The notes below the pieces were generated by a model. That model was given only the letters and a program-made list of their open reading frames with translations, searched no databases and was not told the DNA's origin. This document shows, piece by piece, positions 52,784-61,700 of a DNA stretch of 64,000 nucleotides; within the stretch, counting starts at the first letter, position 1; each line of letters starts with the position of its first letter. The DNA comes from CAIMWS01 sp964409245. GTDB taxonomy: Bacteria > Verrucomicrobiota > Verrucomicrobiia > Limisphaerales > UBA1319. Position numbers and translations under genes: made by a program. The DNA lies in contig CAYPCQ010000021.1 in assembly GCA_964409245.1 (NCBI GenBank), positions 22,661 through 86,660 on the forward strand, written 5' to 3'.

Positions 52784-53092
52784 TTAGGCCGCCTGCGGCT
52801 TGGCCACCGGCGACACCGTGAACAACACGCGGTAAATCTCGTCGTTTAAACCGAAGGCCTTGGTCAGCTGGCTGATCCCTTCGGGCTTGATCTCAAAGAT
52901 CACATTCACATAAAAGCCGCCATTGATGGCTTTTTTAACCACTCGGGAAAACGGACGGCGGTCCATTTTCTGGACCGTCTCGATTTTGCCCTCGAGGCGC
53001 GTTATTTCGGCAGATATTTTATCGATCATCTCTTTGACGCCCTCTTCGCGCCCCGCCGTGTTCAAGATGAACAATCCTTCGTACCTTTTCAC
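52784..53092 (-). CDS. rpsF: 30S ribosomal protein S6
   Basis: The 102-residue ferredoxin-like ribosomal protein has RYEGLFILNTAGREEGV at the N-terminus and YVNVIFEIKPEGISQL in the second half. It binds 16S rRNA with S18. It starts at a GTG immediately after the pth stop codon (TGA-GTG), so it depends on upstream translation. The usual partner gene rpsR is not in this operon. Confidence 0.95.
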   Translation of the reverse strand: MKRYEGLFILNTAGREEGVKEMIDKISAEITRLEGKIETVQKMDRRPFSRVVKKAINGGFYVNVIFEIKPEGISQLTKAFGLNDEIYRVLFTVSPVAKPQAA

Positions 53093-53728
53093 TCAACTGT
53101 CCTTTGTTCCTAGGTTTGCAATACTACCATTAAAGTCGTTCATAGCCCGCTGGTTTCCATACGCCAGCCAGCATTCCACCTGGTCCGCCGCCCGCTCCAC
53201 CACCTGCTCCACCAGTTCCCGCTCGGCGGGCAGGAACTTGCCCAGCACATAATCCGCGATCTCCCGCCCGTCGGCCTCACTCCGGCCGATCCCCACCCGC
53301 AACCGGGCAAAGTTGCGCTGTCCCAAGTGCTGTTCTATGGATTCCAACCCGTGGTGCCCCCCGCTGCTGCCGCCGGGCTTCAAACGCAGGCTCCCCAAGG
53401 GCAGGTCCGCGTCATCCACCACCACCAGCAGACCATCCTGCGGCACGCGGTAGTAGGCTGTCAATGCCCCAACCGACTGCCCGCTTAAGTTCATGTATGT
53501 TTGCGGCTGGCAAAACAACACCTTACCCGGTTCGCAATTCCACTTGGCCAGACGGGCCTGGAACCGATCCTCCCGCCTCCACTCCGCCAAATGGCGGCCA
53601 GCCAACCGCTCCACCACCATGAAACCGGCATTGTGCCGGGTTTGCGAATACTTGCTTCCGGGATTCCCCAATCCGGCGATAAGCACAAACTGATCGCCGG
53701 ATCGGGTGCCTGAAAGTCCAGCTTCCAC
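53093..53728 (-). CDS. pth: peptidyl-tRNA hydrolase
   Basis: The 211-residue enzyme releases peptides from prematurely dissociated peptidyl-tRNA. Motifs are LIAGLGNPGSKYSQTRHNAG with the catalytic His, TYMNLSGQSVGAL with the substrate-binding Asn, and VVVDDADLPLGSLRLKPGG followed by GGHHGLESI. The start is GTG at 53728. The C-terminal 30 residues are a less conserved extension. It lies 12 nt after rplY. Confidence 0.96.
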   Translation of the reverse strand: MEAGLSGTRSGDQFVLIAGLGNPGSKYSQTRHNAGFMVVERLAGRHLAEWRREDRFQARLAKWNCEPGKVLFCQPQTYMNLSGQSVGALTAYYRVPQDGLLVVVDDADLPLGSLRLKPGGSSGGHHGLESIEQHLGQRNFARLRVGIGRSEADGREIADYVLGKFLPAERELVEQVVERAADQVECWLAYGNQRAMNDFNGSIANLGTKDS

Positions 53729-53740
53729 CGCGCCAAGCCA

Positions 53741-54484
53741 CTACTTCTTCTTCTCGGCCTTCTCGGGTTTTTCGGCCTTTTCGGCCTTCTCCGCAGGCTT
53801 GCCTTTTTCGCCAGCCTTCTCCGCCCCCTCCGTGCCCTCTTCCTTCTTTTCCTTGATCATCTCGGGCTCCATCGAGCCGGGTTCGGCTGACTCGGCGGCT
53901 TCCGCCGCTTCTTCCGCCTCGGTCACCGGGGCGGCCACGGAAATCACCGGGATATGCTTGTCACCCAGGATTTCCGTTCCGGCGGGAGCCGGAATTTCGC
54001 CAATATGGACGGACTTGCCGATATCCAGCGCGGTCACATCCACCACCAATTGCTCCGGCAGATCCTTGGGCAGCGCCCGCACTTTTACCTTGAAAAGCAC
54101 ACGTTCCAGAACGCCGCCGTTTTTCACCCCGAGGGCTTCGCCCACCGGCTCCACCGGCACCGTCACAATCACCTTCTCGTTTTCCGCAACCTCGTGGAAA
54201 TCGATATGCAACACCTTCCCGGACAATGCATGGTGCTGGACATCCTGCATCAGCGCCAGCCGCTTGGGCCGTTCATCCCCCTGCAGGTCCATGTCCACCA
54301 GGATATTCTCCGTCACGGAATGGTGAACCAGGCGGTCAAAATCCAACTGCGTGATTTCCAGTGGTTGGGACTTCGAGTGCCGTCCGTAAATGACAGCGGG
54401 AATCCGCTCCGTCCGGCGAAGTTTCTTTACTTGGTTCCGCTGGAGACTGGTCCGCGGATAAACCGTCAATGGTACTGATTTCAT
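53741..54484 (-). CDS. rplY: 50S ribosomal protein L25/general stress protein Ctc
   Basis: The 247-residue protein has the 5S rRNA-binding L25 domain (residues 1-95: RTSLQRNQVKKLRRTERIPA, VIYGRHSKSQPLEI) and the TL5/Ctc C-terminal beta-domain (about 100-185: VPVEPVGEALGVKNGGVLER). A tail of about 50 residues is almost entirely K and E (EKAGEKGKPAEKAEKAEKPE). The long form with C-terminal domain is the Ctc type. It follows prs after 33 nt. Confidence 0.95.
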   Translation of the reverse strand: MKSVPLTVYPRTSLQRNQVKKLRRTERIPAVIYGRHSKSQPLEITQLDFDRLVHHSVTENILVDMDLQGDERPKRLALMQDVQHHALSGKVLHIDFHEVAENEKVIVTVPVEPVGEALGVKNGGVLERVLFKVKVRALPKDLPEQLVVDVTALDIGKSVHIGEIPAPAGTEILGDKHIPVISVAAPVTEAEEAAEAAESAEPGSMEPEMIKEKKEEGTEGAEKAGEKGKPAEKAEKAEKPEKAEKKK

Positions 54485-54517
54485 GGTTCTACATCTGCCT
54501 CGGGGCCCGGCACCGGA

Positions 54518-55492
54518 TTAGCTGGTCCGCCCGCCCTTAAATTCAAACAGCGAATTCACCGAGGCATTGTTGTGAATCCGCTTTATTGCCTCACCCAATA
54601 AGCCTGACACCGAAAGCACCTTGATTGGCAATCCCTCGATTGCAGGGTGAGGAACACTATCAGTCGTAATGATCTCGTCAATATTCGATTTTCTTAATCT
54701 TTGGATCCCCAGGTCGTTGAGGATCGCGTGCGATACACACGCCACCACCGACTTGGCCCCATTCCGCTTCAGCAGCGCACACGCTTCCGTCAGCGTCCCG
54801 GCTGTCTCAGTGAGGTCATCCACCAGCAGGCAATTCCGGTCCTTCACATCCCCGATGATCGTCACCGCCTCGATCTCGCTGGCGTTTTTCCGCCGTTTGG
54901 CCACGATCGCCAGCCCGGCATCCAGCACCTGCGAATAAGCGTGCGCCATCTTCAGCCCGCCCACATCGGGACTCACCACCACCAAGTCCTCAATATGTTT
55001 CTCCTTCAGGTAGTTATACATCACCGGTGCGGCATACAGGTGATCCACCGGGATATCGAAGAAACCCTGGATCTGCTGCGCGTGCAAATCCATCGTCAAC
55101 ACGCGGTTCGCCCCGGCCGCCACCAGCAGGTTGGCCACCAGTTTTGCCGTGATCGGCACCCGCGGCTGATCCTTCCGGTCCTGCCGCGCATACCCGTAAA
55201 ACGGCAGCACGGCAGTGATCCGCATGGCGCTGGCCCGGCGCAGCGCGTCGATCATGATGAACAACTCCATCAGGTTATGGTTCGTGGGCGGGCAGGTCGA
55301 TTGGATCAAAAACACATCCTCCCCCCGCACGTTCTCGTCGATCTTCACGTACGTCTCACCGTCCGGAAAGGAACTGACCGTGCATTTGCCCAACTCCAAG
55401 CCGATGCTGGAGCAGATGGCCCGCGCCAGCGGCAGATTGGAATTACCGCTGAATATCTTAACCTCGCGTTTGATTTTTTGTTCCACGTGCAA
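54518..55492 (-). CDS. prs: ribose-phosphate pyrophosphokinase
   Basis: The 324-residue enzyme makes PRPP from ribose-5-phosphate and ATP for nucleotide, His and Trp synthesis. Motifs include KIFSGNSNLPLARAICSSIG, FPDGETYVKIDENVRG, the flexible loop FYGYARQDRKDQPRVPITA, and the PRPP-binding signature LLVDDLTETAGTL. It uses TTG at 55492 as start, supported by GGAGG six nt upstream; the GTG at 55486 would be too far from it. This is the first gene of the prs-rplY-pth-rpsF-ssb-rplI operon. Confidence 0.96.
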   Translation of the reverse strand: MHVEQKIKREVKIFSGNSNLPLARAICSSIGLELGKCTVSSFPDGETYVKIDENVRGEDVFLIQSTCPPTNHNLMELFIMIDALRRASAMRITAVLPFYGYARQDRKDQPRVPITAKLVANLLVAAGANRVLTMDLHAQQIQGFFDIPVDHLYAAPVMYNYLKEKHIEDLVVVSPDVGGLKMAHAYSQVLDAGLAIVAKRRKNASEIEAVTIIGDVKDRNCLLVDDLTETAGTLTEACALLKRNGAKSVVACVSHAILNDLGIQRLRKSNIDEIITTDSVPHPAIEGLPIKVLSVSGLLGEAIKRIHNNASVNSLFEFKGGRTS

Positions 55493-55498
55493 TAGAAA

Positions 55499-55503
55499 CC
55501 TCC
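55499..55503 (-). promoter_or_regulatory. ribosome binding site deciding the TTG start of prs
   Basis: GGAGG on the minus strand lies six nt upstream of the TTG at 55492, which is optimal spacing. The alternative GTG at 55486 would be 12 nt away. Confidence 0.7.
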
Positions 55504-55736
55504 GCCGGACTCTCCGGCATTAACATAGCATGTCAGATTACCTGCTTTGCGCCGCCAGGCAAGGTGTTTTTTATGCGCGGCTTTTTTCCAGTTTTTCCAC
55601 CGGCAAATTCTCCCCGATTATTTTTCTCCGCAAAATCGGCTTGCCACTGCCACCACCACCCCTTTAGTATGAGCGCGCTGATTCGGTTCCGGCCTCTCCA
55701 CGCAGCGGCCTCAACCCGTTTCAGCCACCTCGAGGT

Positions 55737-55813
55737 GCATCCGTAGCTCAATTGGATAGAGCATCTGACTACGGATCAGAAGGTTCTAGGTTCAACTCCT
55801 AGCGGATGCGCCA
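55737..55813 (+). tRNA. tRNA-Arg (anticodon ACG)
   Basis: This is a 77-nt tRNA with a full cloverleaf. The acceptor stem GCATCCG (55737-55743) pairs with CGGATGC (55803-55809), the D arm is GCTC...GAGC, and the anticodon arm TCTGA-CTACGGA-TCAGA has ACG at 55771-55773. The T arm is CTAGG-TTCAACT-CCTAG, and an encoded CCA ends the gene. ACG is expected to be edited to ICG by TadA to read CGU, CGC and CGA. A tRNA of this type is a common target for integrating elements. Confidence 0.97.
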
Positions 55814-56214
55814 TTGGTAATCAGAGACTTACAACAGATTCCCAAAACTCAAAAAAAGTCACTGTCCGATCTCTGTCCGGTTTTACAGGTTCCACTTCAG
55901 GGTTTTCTCACTCACTGCCCGGTTTTACTGCCCGGTCTCTGGGACCAATTCGTATCCAACGCATCATTTCTCCCTCATGGAATCCTCAATCCGCAGATCC
56001 ATCCACCTATCCACCTAATTTATTGGTGGCAGTGTTCACAGTCCGGCTCATTATCCGGTCCCCGGCCGGGTGTCACCCCAGTCTGGCAATGGCCAATTCC
56101 GGGGTCCAGCGGGGTACGCTTGCTCGCGTCGCGCAAGTTCTTTGGGCCAAAACCCGCTGAGACAACTTTGAAAATCGCCTAAGAAACCCCCCTTAGGCGT
56201 GTCCCAAGGATAGA
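55814..56214. other. non-coding, AT-richer DNA directly downstream of tRNA-Arg
   Basis: No supported gene was found. The stretch differs in composition from the core DNA upstream. CCGGTTTTAC occurs twice (55877-55886 and 55919-55928). A hairpin CGCCTAAG/CTTAGGCG lies at 56176-56199, just before the small secreted protein gene. No copy of the tRNA 3' end was noticed elsewhere in the window, so no attachment-site pair can be drawn. Confidence 0.4.
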
Positions 56215-56652
56215 ATGAAGACATTACTCAAAATCTCAGGCCTGCTTTCCCTGTTCGTTGCCACCTTCCCTTGCTTCGCCATGATCAGCGTGGGGTATCT
56301 CTCCAAAGAGCAGGCGGCGGAACTGAACATCACGATGAAACAACGCACGAACGGGGATGCCGGGGTGATGGTGTGGCTGGAATTCAAGAAGGAGGGTTTC
56401 CTCGAGAAGTTCACCTACGCCGAGCTGCAAGTGCAGGACGCGAAAGGAAAGCACCTGGTTTCGGCGAGGCTGCAGCCGCATCCAGTGGTTTACGGCCAGC
56501 CCAAGGAGGTCGTGTCGGTCGCGTTTTCTGCGGAACCGGCGCAGCTCGGGAATTGCGCATTCATGATCGTCGCATACGGGAGCAGCCGGGGCGATGTGGG
56601 ATATGTGCTGAAGGTGAAGGATTTTCTCGATCTGAAGGGGGTGGCCAAGTGA
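56215..56652 (+). CDS. small secreted protein of unknown function
   Basis: The 145-residue protein has an AAGGA ribosome site before the ATG and a signal peptide (MKTLLKISGLLSLFVATFP, ending near CFA). The mature part of about 120 residues looks like a single beta-sandwich: NGDAGVMVWLEFKKEGFLEKF, YAELQVQDAKGKHLVSARLQ, AFMIVAYGSS and GDVGYVLKVKDFLDL. No family is recognised. It stands alone in the sparse region after the tRNA, with no neighbour within 270 nt on either side. A periplasmic or lipoprotein-like adhesion role is possible but not shown. Confidence 0.7.
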   Translation: MKTLLKISGLLSLFVATFPCFAMISVGYLSKEQAAELNITMKQRTNGDAGVMVWLEFKKEGFLEKFTYAELQVQDAKGKHLVSARLQPHPVVYGQPKEVVSVAFSAEPAQLGNCAFMIVAYGSSRGDVGYVLKVKDFLDLKGVAK

Positions 56653-56925
56653 GCTGGCTTTGTTCCAGCGCCGTTGCTGCCCTGCGCCCCGCCGATGTCC
56701 AGGTTGCCGTGCGGCATTAGGTGGCCGAGAAGGGCAGAGTCACGGTGGGCTTGGATACGCTTATGGGCGATGGACTGAAAGTGGTAGATGTAGATTCCGC
56801 CGCTAAAACAGGCTAACAACAACGCCTGGGGTCGCCTTTCCCTTCCCGAAGTTATTTGCTATTGCAGAGGCACGACTTGACAACATTCTACCTTGTATTA
56901 TTGTGTATATTGCTCGTTTATTTTT
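56653..56925. other. intergenic stretch with a possible gene remnant
   Basis: One in-frame plus-strand segment at about 56720-56815 reads VAEKGRVTVGLDTLMGDG, then LKVVDVDSAAKTG and a stop. It is preceded by a TAG and has no usable start. It may be the end of a decayed gene. The rest shows nothing recognisable and is AT-rich near 56870-56925. Confidence 0.25.
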
Positions 56926-57144
56926 ATGAAATGTAATCAATATTTAAATCCGAGTTCAACGTCGTCTCCATCGACCTCCCGGCTGCTGACAAAGCGGCAG
57001 GCGGCGGCCCGGCTTAATATTTGCCCGCACACGCTCATGCGATGGCACCACCAAGGGCGGCTACATTGTATCCGCCTGAATGAGCGAACCATTCGTTTTG
57101 ATGAATCCGAAATTGAGCGGATGATCAATGAGGCCCGCAACTGA
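56926..57144 (+). CDS. excisionase-like helix-turn-helix protein
   Basis: This is a 72-residue protein. Residues about 20-70 are a MerR-type winged HTH of the excisionase (HTH_17) group: LLTKRQAAARLNICPHTLMR is the HTH, followed by HHQGRLHCIRLNERTIRFD (wing) and ESEIERMINEARN. Proteins of this kind direct excision of integrative elements or act as small regulators. It lies 1.1 kb from tRNA-Arg(ACG), fitting a decayed integrative element. No integrase was seen. Confidence 0.75.
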   Translation: MKCNQYLNPSSTSSPSTSRLLTKRQAAARLNICPHTLMRWHHQGRLHCIRLNERTIRFDESEIERMINEARN

Positions 57145-57382
57145 GAGACCGGATCAATAGGCCCGAATCCTCGGGGCATATTTGAACTTTGATTGAAGAG
57201 CTGGGCCGGTGGAACACCACACCGGCCTTTTCCATTTCCAGGGGACTTCTCATCGCAAATGATGGCTGGAATTGGGGTGGCACGCAGCACCCCGGCGGTG
57301 CAGCACTTTTAGGCGGTCAGGAAATACTCGGCTGAGGTGGCAACCAACTATCAAGCATCGGTTCCAGCAGGTGGCAGTCGGA

Positions 57383-57790
57383 TCATCGGCTTCGGTCAAA
57401 ACCGGCAGCGGTATCGTGGGACTTGAGGAACCTGAGGAACCTGAGGAACATCCAACCTCGGTTAAAACCGGCGAGGCCACTTGACTCATCATACTTCGTT
57501 CCGCATTCCTCACCGGCTGGCTCGAATGCAGTGGTCACGCTCCAACGAAAACAATCAGCGGCGGCAAGTTCAGCGTGGGTGTATCGCCGCCGCAATATCC
57601 AACCGTAGAAGAACGAACGGCCTGTGGTCGCTCGAATTTCTCGCTGAAGTTCGCCGACCCGGTCAAACCGCGTATCATCGACCGCCAGCTCAATTTTGCG
57701 AACTGTGTCGCCAAGCTTTTTTCCCTCATTCTCCGCAAAAAGCCTGGCGGCAAAGCCCTCAACAACTCGAAACTCGCAAACTTCGCGCAT
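57383..57790 (-). CDS. putative immunity protein for the adjacent orphan toxin
   Basis: The 135-residue soluble protein starts at an ATG 1 nt after the ancestral stop of the toxin remnant (57792-57794). The core is LGDTVRKIELAVDDTRFDRV, YGWILRRRYTHAELAAADCF, and AGEECGTKYDESS near residue 105. The order toxin then small acidic-basic protein with no gap is typical for polymorphic toxin-immunity pairs. The last 25 residues (FLRFLRFLKSHD) come from a short tandem DNA repeat and look unlike the rest, so the natural C-terminus may have been lost. The family is not recognised. The pairing with the toxin is inferred from order and spacing. Confidence 0.5.
   Translation of the reverse strand: MREVCEFRVVEGFAARLFAENEGKKLGDTVRKIELAVDDTRFDRVGELQREIRATTGRSFFYGWILRRRYTHAELAAADCFRWSVTTAFEPAGEECGTKYDESSGLAGFNRGWMFLRFLRFLKSHDTAAGFDRSR
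57424..57450. repeat. three-copy tandem 9-mer repeat
   Basis: TGAGGAACC is repeated three times (the last copy ends in A). It lies inside the 3' end of the immunity-like gene, and is flanked by two similar copies of CGGT(C/T)AAAACCGGC near 57394 and 57460. This suggests slippage or rearrangement of that gene end. Confidence 0.75.
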
Positions 57791-57791
57791 C

Positions 57792-58199
57792 TTAGTTCCC
57801 TGGTGGCAATGGATACTTCTTGTAGACTTCCTGCATGATTCTTTGCAGTTCAGCAGGATTGGAAGGCTGTTAGCCGTAAGGCCAAAGATTCGGAAACTCG
57901 TTTGCGATTTTCTGATGGCAGGCCGCGTCCGGCGGAGTGATTGGGCCTTTGGGATCGCCACCGAGATACTTCGGTGTGTTATGATGCTGCTCAATCATGC
58001 CTGCTTTCCCCGGAAACTCCTTCGGAGCAGCCCTGACTAAATCATCAATCGAGTTCGCTACCCCCTTTGCTGCAGTTGAACATCCTGGTTTTATGGCAGT
58101 CATGTAAGTGATCATGAGGAAGGCACCTTGGCGCTCAAGTCCCACACTCCCAGCGGGCCAAGCGGCACGCCAGCCATCGCCAAAAGGCAACCCGATCAC
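57792..58199 (-). pseudogene. orphan polymorphic-toxin C-terminal nuclease tip interrupted by TAA
   Basis: The frame begins at a GTG at 58199 and gives 109 residues before a TAA at 57870-57872. The part IDDLVRAAPKEFPGKAGMIE is followed by QHHNTPKYLGGDPKGPITPP, DAACHQKIANEF and NLWPYG. The HH...KYLGG...H pattern matches HNH/sHH-like toxin nucleases at the ends of Rhs and other polymorphic toxins. After the TAA the same frame continues for 25 sense codons, reading QPSNPAELQRIMQEV and YKKYPLPPGN, and ends at TAA 57792-57794. That tail looks like the genuine toxin C-terminus, so the inner TAA is probably a nonsense mutation. There is no N-terminal delivery domain. The immunity-like gene follows by 1 nt. 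Confidence 0.6.
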
Positions 58200-58727
58200 T
58201 TATTATCCCAACGTGCACGGTTCATTGGTAACCAATATGCCCAGCATAATGCAATCCGGTTTTTCCAGAAATCTTTATCCAGCCTATCGATCTTCAAGCT
58301 TATGGGAGGCGGCCTGAGTTGCCGCTTTGTGCCCAGGAACAGAGATTCAAGCGCGTAGAGCTTGGGACGGAGGGAAAGGACCAGGCCCGGAAAGGACGCA
58401 AATTACAAAAAATGAGGAGGGAATAAACGCAGATTACACGGATAGGGGAACCGGGATTAACAGTTTGCGATTTCTGAGGCAAAGAAGGCGCATCAATCCA
58501 GGAAGGGTAATGGAGGCTGGGCCAAAGCGGCGCTTTCACCTCACGACGACAGCCACCCACGTTGGACAGGCGAAGTCGGCTGTTGCATGGGCAAGCCTGA
58601 ACCTGGTAGCCGCCGAGGCTGGGAGGCGGATCCTGGGCTGCCCAATTTCAAACCAAGCCCCAGTGGCACAAGGTCTGCCACCCAAAATATGCGGGCCGTG
58701 AAGGCGCCGGAATGGTTCGGGTCCGCC
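58200..58727. other. intergenic stretch between the toxin remnant and the FtsK-like gene
   Basis: No supported gene was found. The sequence between about 58380 and 58500 is purine-rich and contains CGCAGATTACACGGATAGGG, a phrase resembling intergenic filler seen in other PVC genomes; this is from memory and not confirmed. Two stop codons just upstream of 58199 show that the toxin frame has no longer N-terminus here. Confidence 0.4.
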
Positions 58728-61700
58728 TCACGTCGGCGGCTGCACGCTTTGGGCGGGAGGAACGGGCCAGCGCCCCAGTTTTTCCAACCAATCACCGCCC
58801 GGCAGGGCGTAAGGCCGGAACATTTCCCAATAACCTTCCCGCTCGTTGTAATAAATGGCACGGTGCAGGCCGAGGCTGGCGGCGTCGGCGTTTTCCAGCA
58901 AGCTGGCGGAATCATTGGCACTCATTTGGAAGGCCACCCGCAGGGAGATTTCACCGGCCAACTTCCGGCCAAGAAAGCGGTTCACATTGGCATAGGAATC
59001 GCAAGTGATCAGGCAATGCAGCCCCAGGCTGGGGCCTTCAGTGATCAGTTCCGGCAGTATCTTGGCCGGATTGGGCCCTTCCGAGCGGTCCTCCAGCGAA
59101 AAACTGAATTCCTCTTCCTGGCGCAATTTTTTGAAATTCTCCAAACCCAAAACAAACAGGAATGTGGCCGGGCGCTCCGCGCCGGTAGCCAACCCCTCGC
59201 CGGATTTCACCGACTCCGCCAAGCCACCGAAAATCCCGGCCAGTTCGTGGGCCATAGGGCGCTGGACCGGGTGCGAAATCCCCTGGAGGACGCGATCCAG
59301 GAAAACCCGCTGCCGCGAGCCGGGAGGGGAACCATCCAGCACTATGAAACGCACTCCGCCGGGGGGATATTGGCTGGCCAGCGAAACCAGGCCGATCCCG
59401 GCGATGGCCAGCGCGGCCTCGTCGCGCTGCCCCACCACCAGGAGATGATTCCCGCCTTGGCGTTGGAAACGCGCTTCCGTCGGGCCTTTGACCGAATTAG
59501 GGGCGCCCAGCCAAACGCGGGGCGCGGTGGGCACAGCCACCGGCTTGCTCTCCATGATTTTTGCCAATTCCACGTTTTCCCGGACATCGGCGGGGGAATT
59601 GCCTTCAAAAACCACGGGGCCGGGAAGCGGCCGCGGCCATTGCTGAGCCTGGGCTTGGATCCGGGCTAGGTGGCGGTCGCGCGTTTCGTCGGATAACCAG
59701 ACAGTTTGGAAGGGGCTGTTGCCCTCCAGCGACCCGGCGGCATCGTTATAGATGCCTTCGCCGGGCCGGGACAACAGCCGCGGAGCGGCGTTGTTTTCGT
59801 CCATGATGAGATAGGCATCCGCCTCATTGCATTGGAGCGCCACCCGGATCACCATCTGGCCCAGGGTGGCCCGCGCCAGCGTGTAGGCGCCGCCCAAGGT
59901 CTGCGAACCCAGCAGGACATGGATGCCGAAAGCCCGGCCCTGCCGGACAATGCGGTCCAGCAGCAGGGCGGCGCTTTGGGAAACGCGGTCCTCCTCCACG
60001 AAATATTCCTGGAACTCGTCGATGATCAGGAGACTGCGCGGGATGGGCTCAGTGCCGCCGGCCCGCTGGTAGCCCACCAGGTCTTGCACTCCCAGCCGCC
60101 GGAACAGCTCGCCCCGGCGTTGCAGTTCCTCATCCACCCGCTGCAGCACGCTCAAGCCGAACTGGCGGTCGCTTTCGATCGCGATCACCCGGGCGTGAGG
60201 CAGGCGCCGGTTCACATAGCATTTGAATTCCACCCCCTTCTTGAAATCGACCAGGTAGAACTCCACCTGTTCCGGGCTGCACCAAAGCGCCAGATTGGTG
60301 ATGATCACATGGAGCAAGGTGGACTTGCCCGAGCCGGTTTTCCCGGCGATCAAGGCGTGCTGCCGGGTTCCTTTGCCGATGGCCAGATATTGGAGCTTCG
60401 CCGCCCCGGAACGCCCAATGGCCACGCGCAGTTCGTCGGTGGTTTGCCTCGTCCACATTTCCGGCTCCCGGGGCGCCACCTGCTCAAACGGCACCTCCAC
60501 CCGGCCGGCGTCCCGGCCGCATTGGCCGACTTTTTTCAGAAACCGGGTTGCGAACTCGGGTGAGGGCGGCGCGTCAAGCACGAGCCTGGCTCCCGGCAGC
60601 CGCCGGCCAGCCAGCGTGAATCCAAATTCCGAGCCCGTGAGGCAGAGGCAGTTTTTCCGCAGCTCATCCGGCACAAAATCGTGCGGCAGGGCAAACCGGT
60701 GATCCCAATGCACCAGGAGGAACACCCCGCAGCGCGCGCCGCTGGCGGCAATGTTCAGCAACCGGCGCGCCGCGGCCTCGCTGAAATTCACCGGGAAGCC
60801 CGCGACCACCACAAAATGATATTTCTCCGCGATGGAACCCGCCTGGCGGTTGTATTCGGAGATCGTGGCATATTCGTTGCGCAAGTACATCTGGATCACT
60901 TTTTCCATGTGCTCGTTCAACTCGGCCAGCTTCTCCTCCATCTGCGCCGTTTGGGTCCAAATCCGGCTGTTGACCTGGCTCTCCAGGTAGTCGGTCAAAT
61001 GCATCAGGCCCGCGAAGCTCTGGCCCAGCCCGGCGGGGTCAAACAAAGTGAAGCTCAACCGGCCCGGGGGCGACGTGGATAGCAGCCGGAAGACGATATT
61101 GTTGATGGACTGAACCGCCTCGGCCGCCCCATCCTTATGGGTTTCAAACAAAACCGATCCCTGCCTGGGATAAGCGAGCAGCAAGGGGACTTCAAATTCG
61201 GCGGGGCACGGCAGCGTCACCGTTCGCGGCGCCACGCCCAGCTGGGCGTAATGCTCGATCGCCACCTCCAGGCGCCCGAAGCGGGCAAACTCGCCGAACG
61301 CAGCCGGTGGCGTCCATTGTTCCCAGCCCGGATCGCTCCACGACGGAAAAAAGCGATCGGCGGTGCGCTGATTGTTTTGCAGGGTTTCCCAGACGGAACC
61401 AAGGCTGGCCTGCCATTCCTCCGCGAGTGCCTGGCACTGGGCTTGATGCTCCGCCTTCAGCCGGGCCAGGGCCGCCTCCCGTTCCCGCGCGGCGTTCCCC
61501 TGCCGGGCCACTGCCGCTTGCCGCGCCTGGCTCACGAAAGCGGTTTTATTTGCTTCCAGCCGGCCGATTTGCCCCTGGAAATACCGCTCATTCCGCTGGA
61601 GTGCCCGCTGCTCCTGCTCCGCGATTTCCCGGGGTTCGCGTTCGCGCCGCCAGGCCGTTTCCTCCAGCATTTCCTGCCACTGTTGATCCAGGGTGGATTT

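Noticed and set aside
57250..57513. Minus-strand ORF overlapping the end of the immunity-like gene
   Set aside because: It is Ser/Gly-repetitive because of the short tandem repeat and is out of frame with the supported gene.
58300..58560. Small minus-strand ORF between toxin and ATPase
   Set aside because: The translation is low in plausible structure, lacks a ribosome site and matches the kind of intergenic filler often mis-annotated in these genomes.
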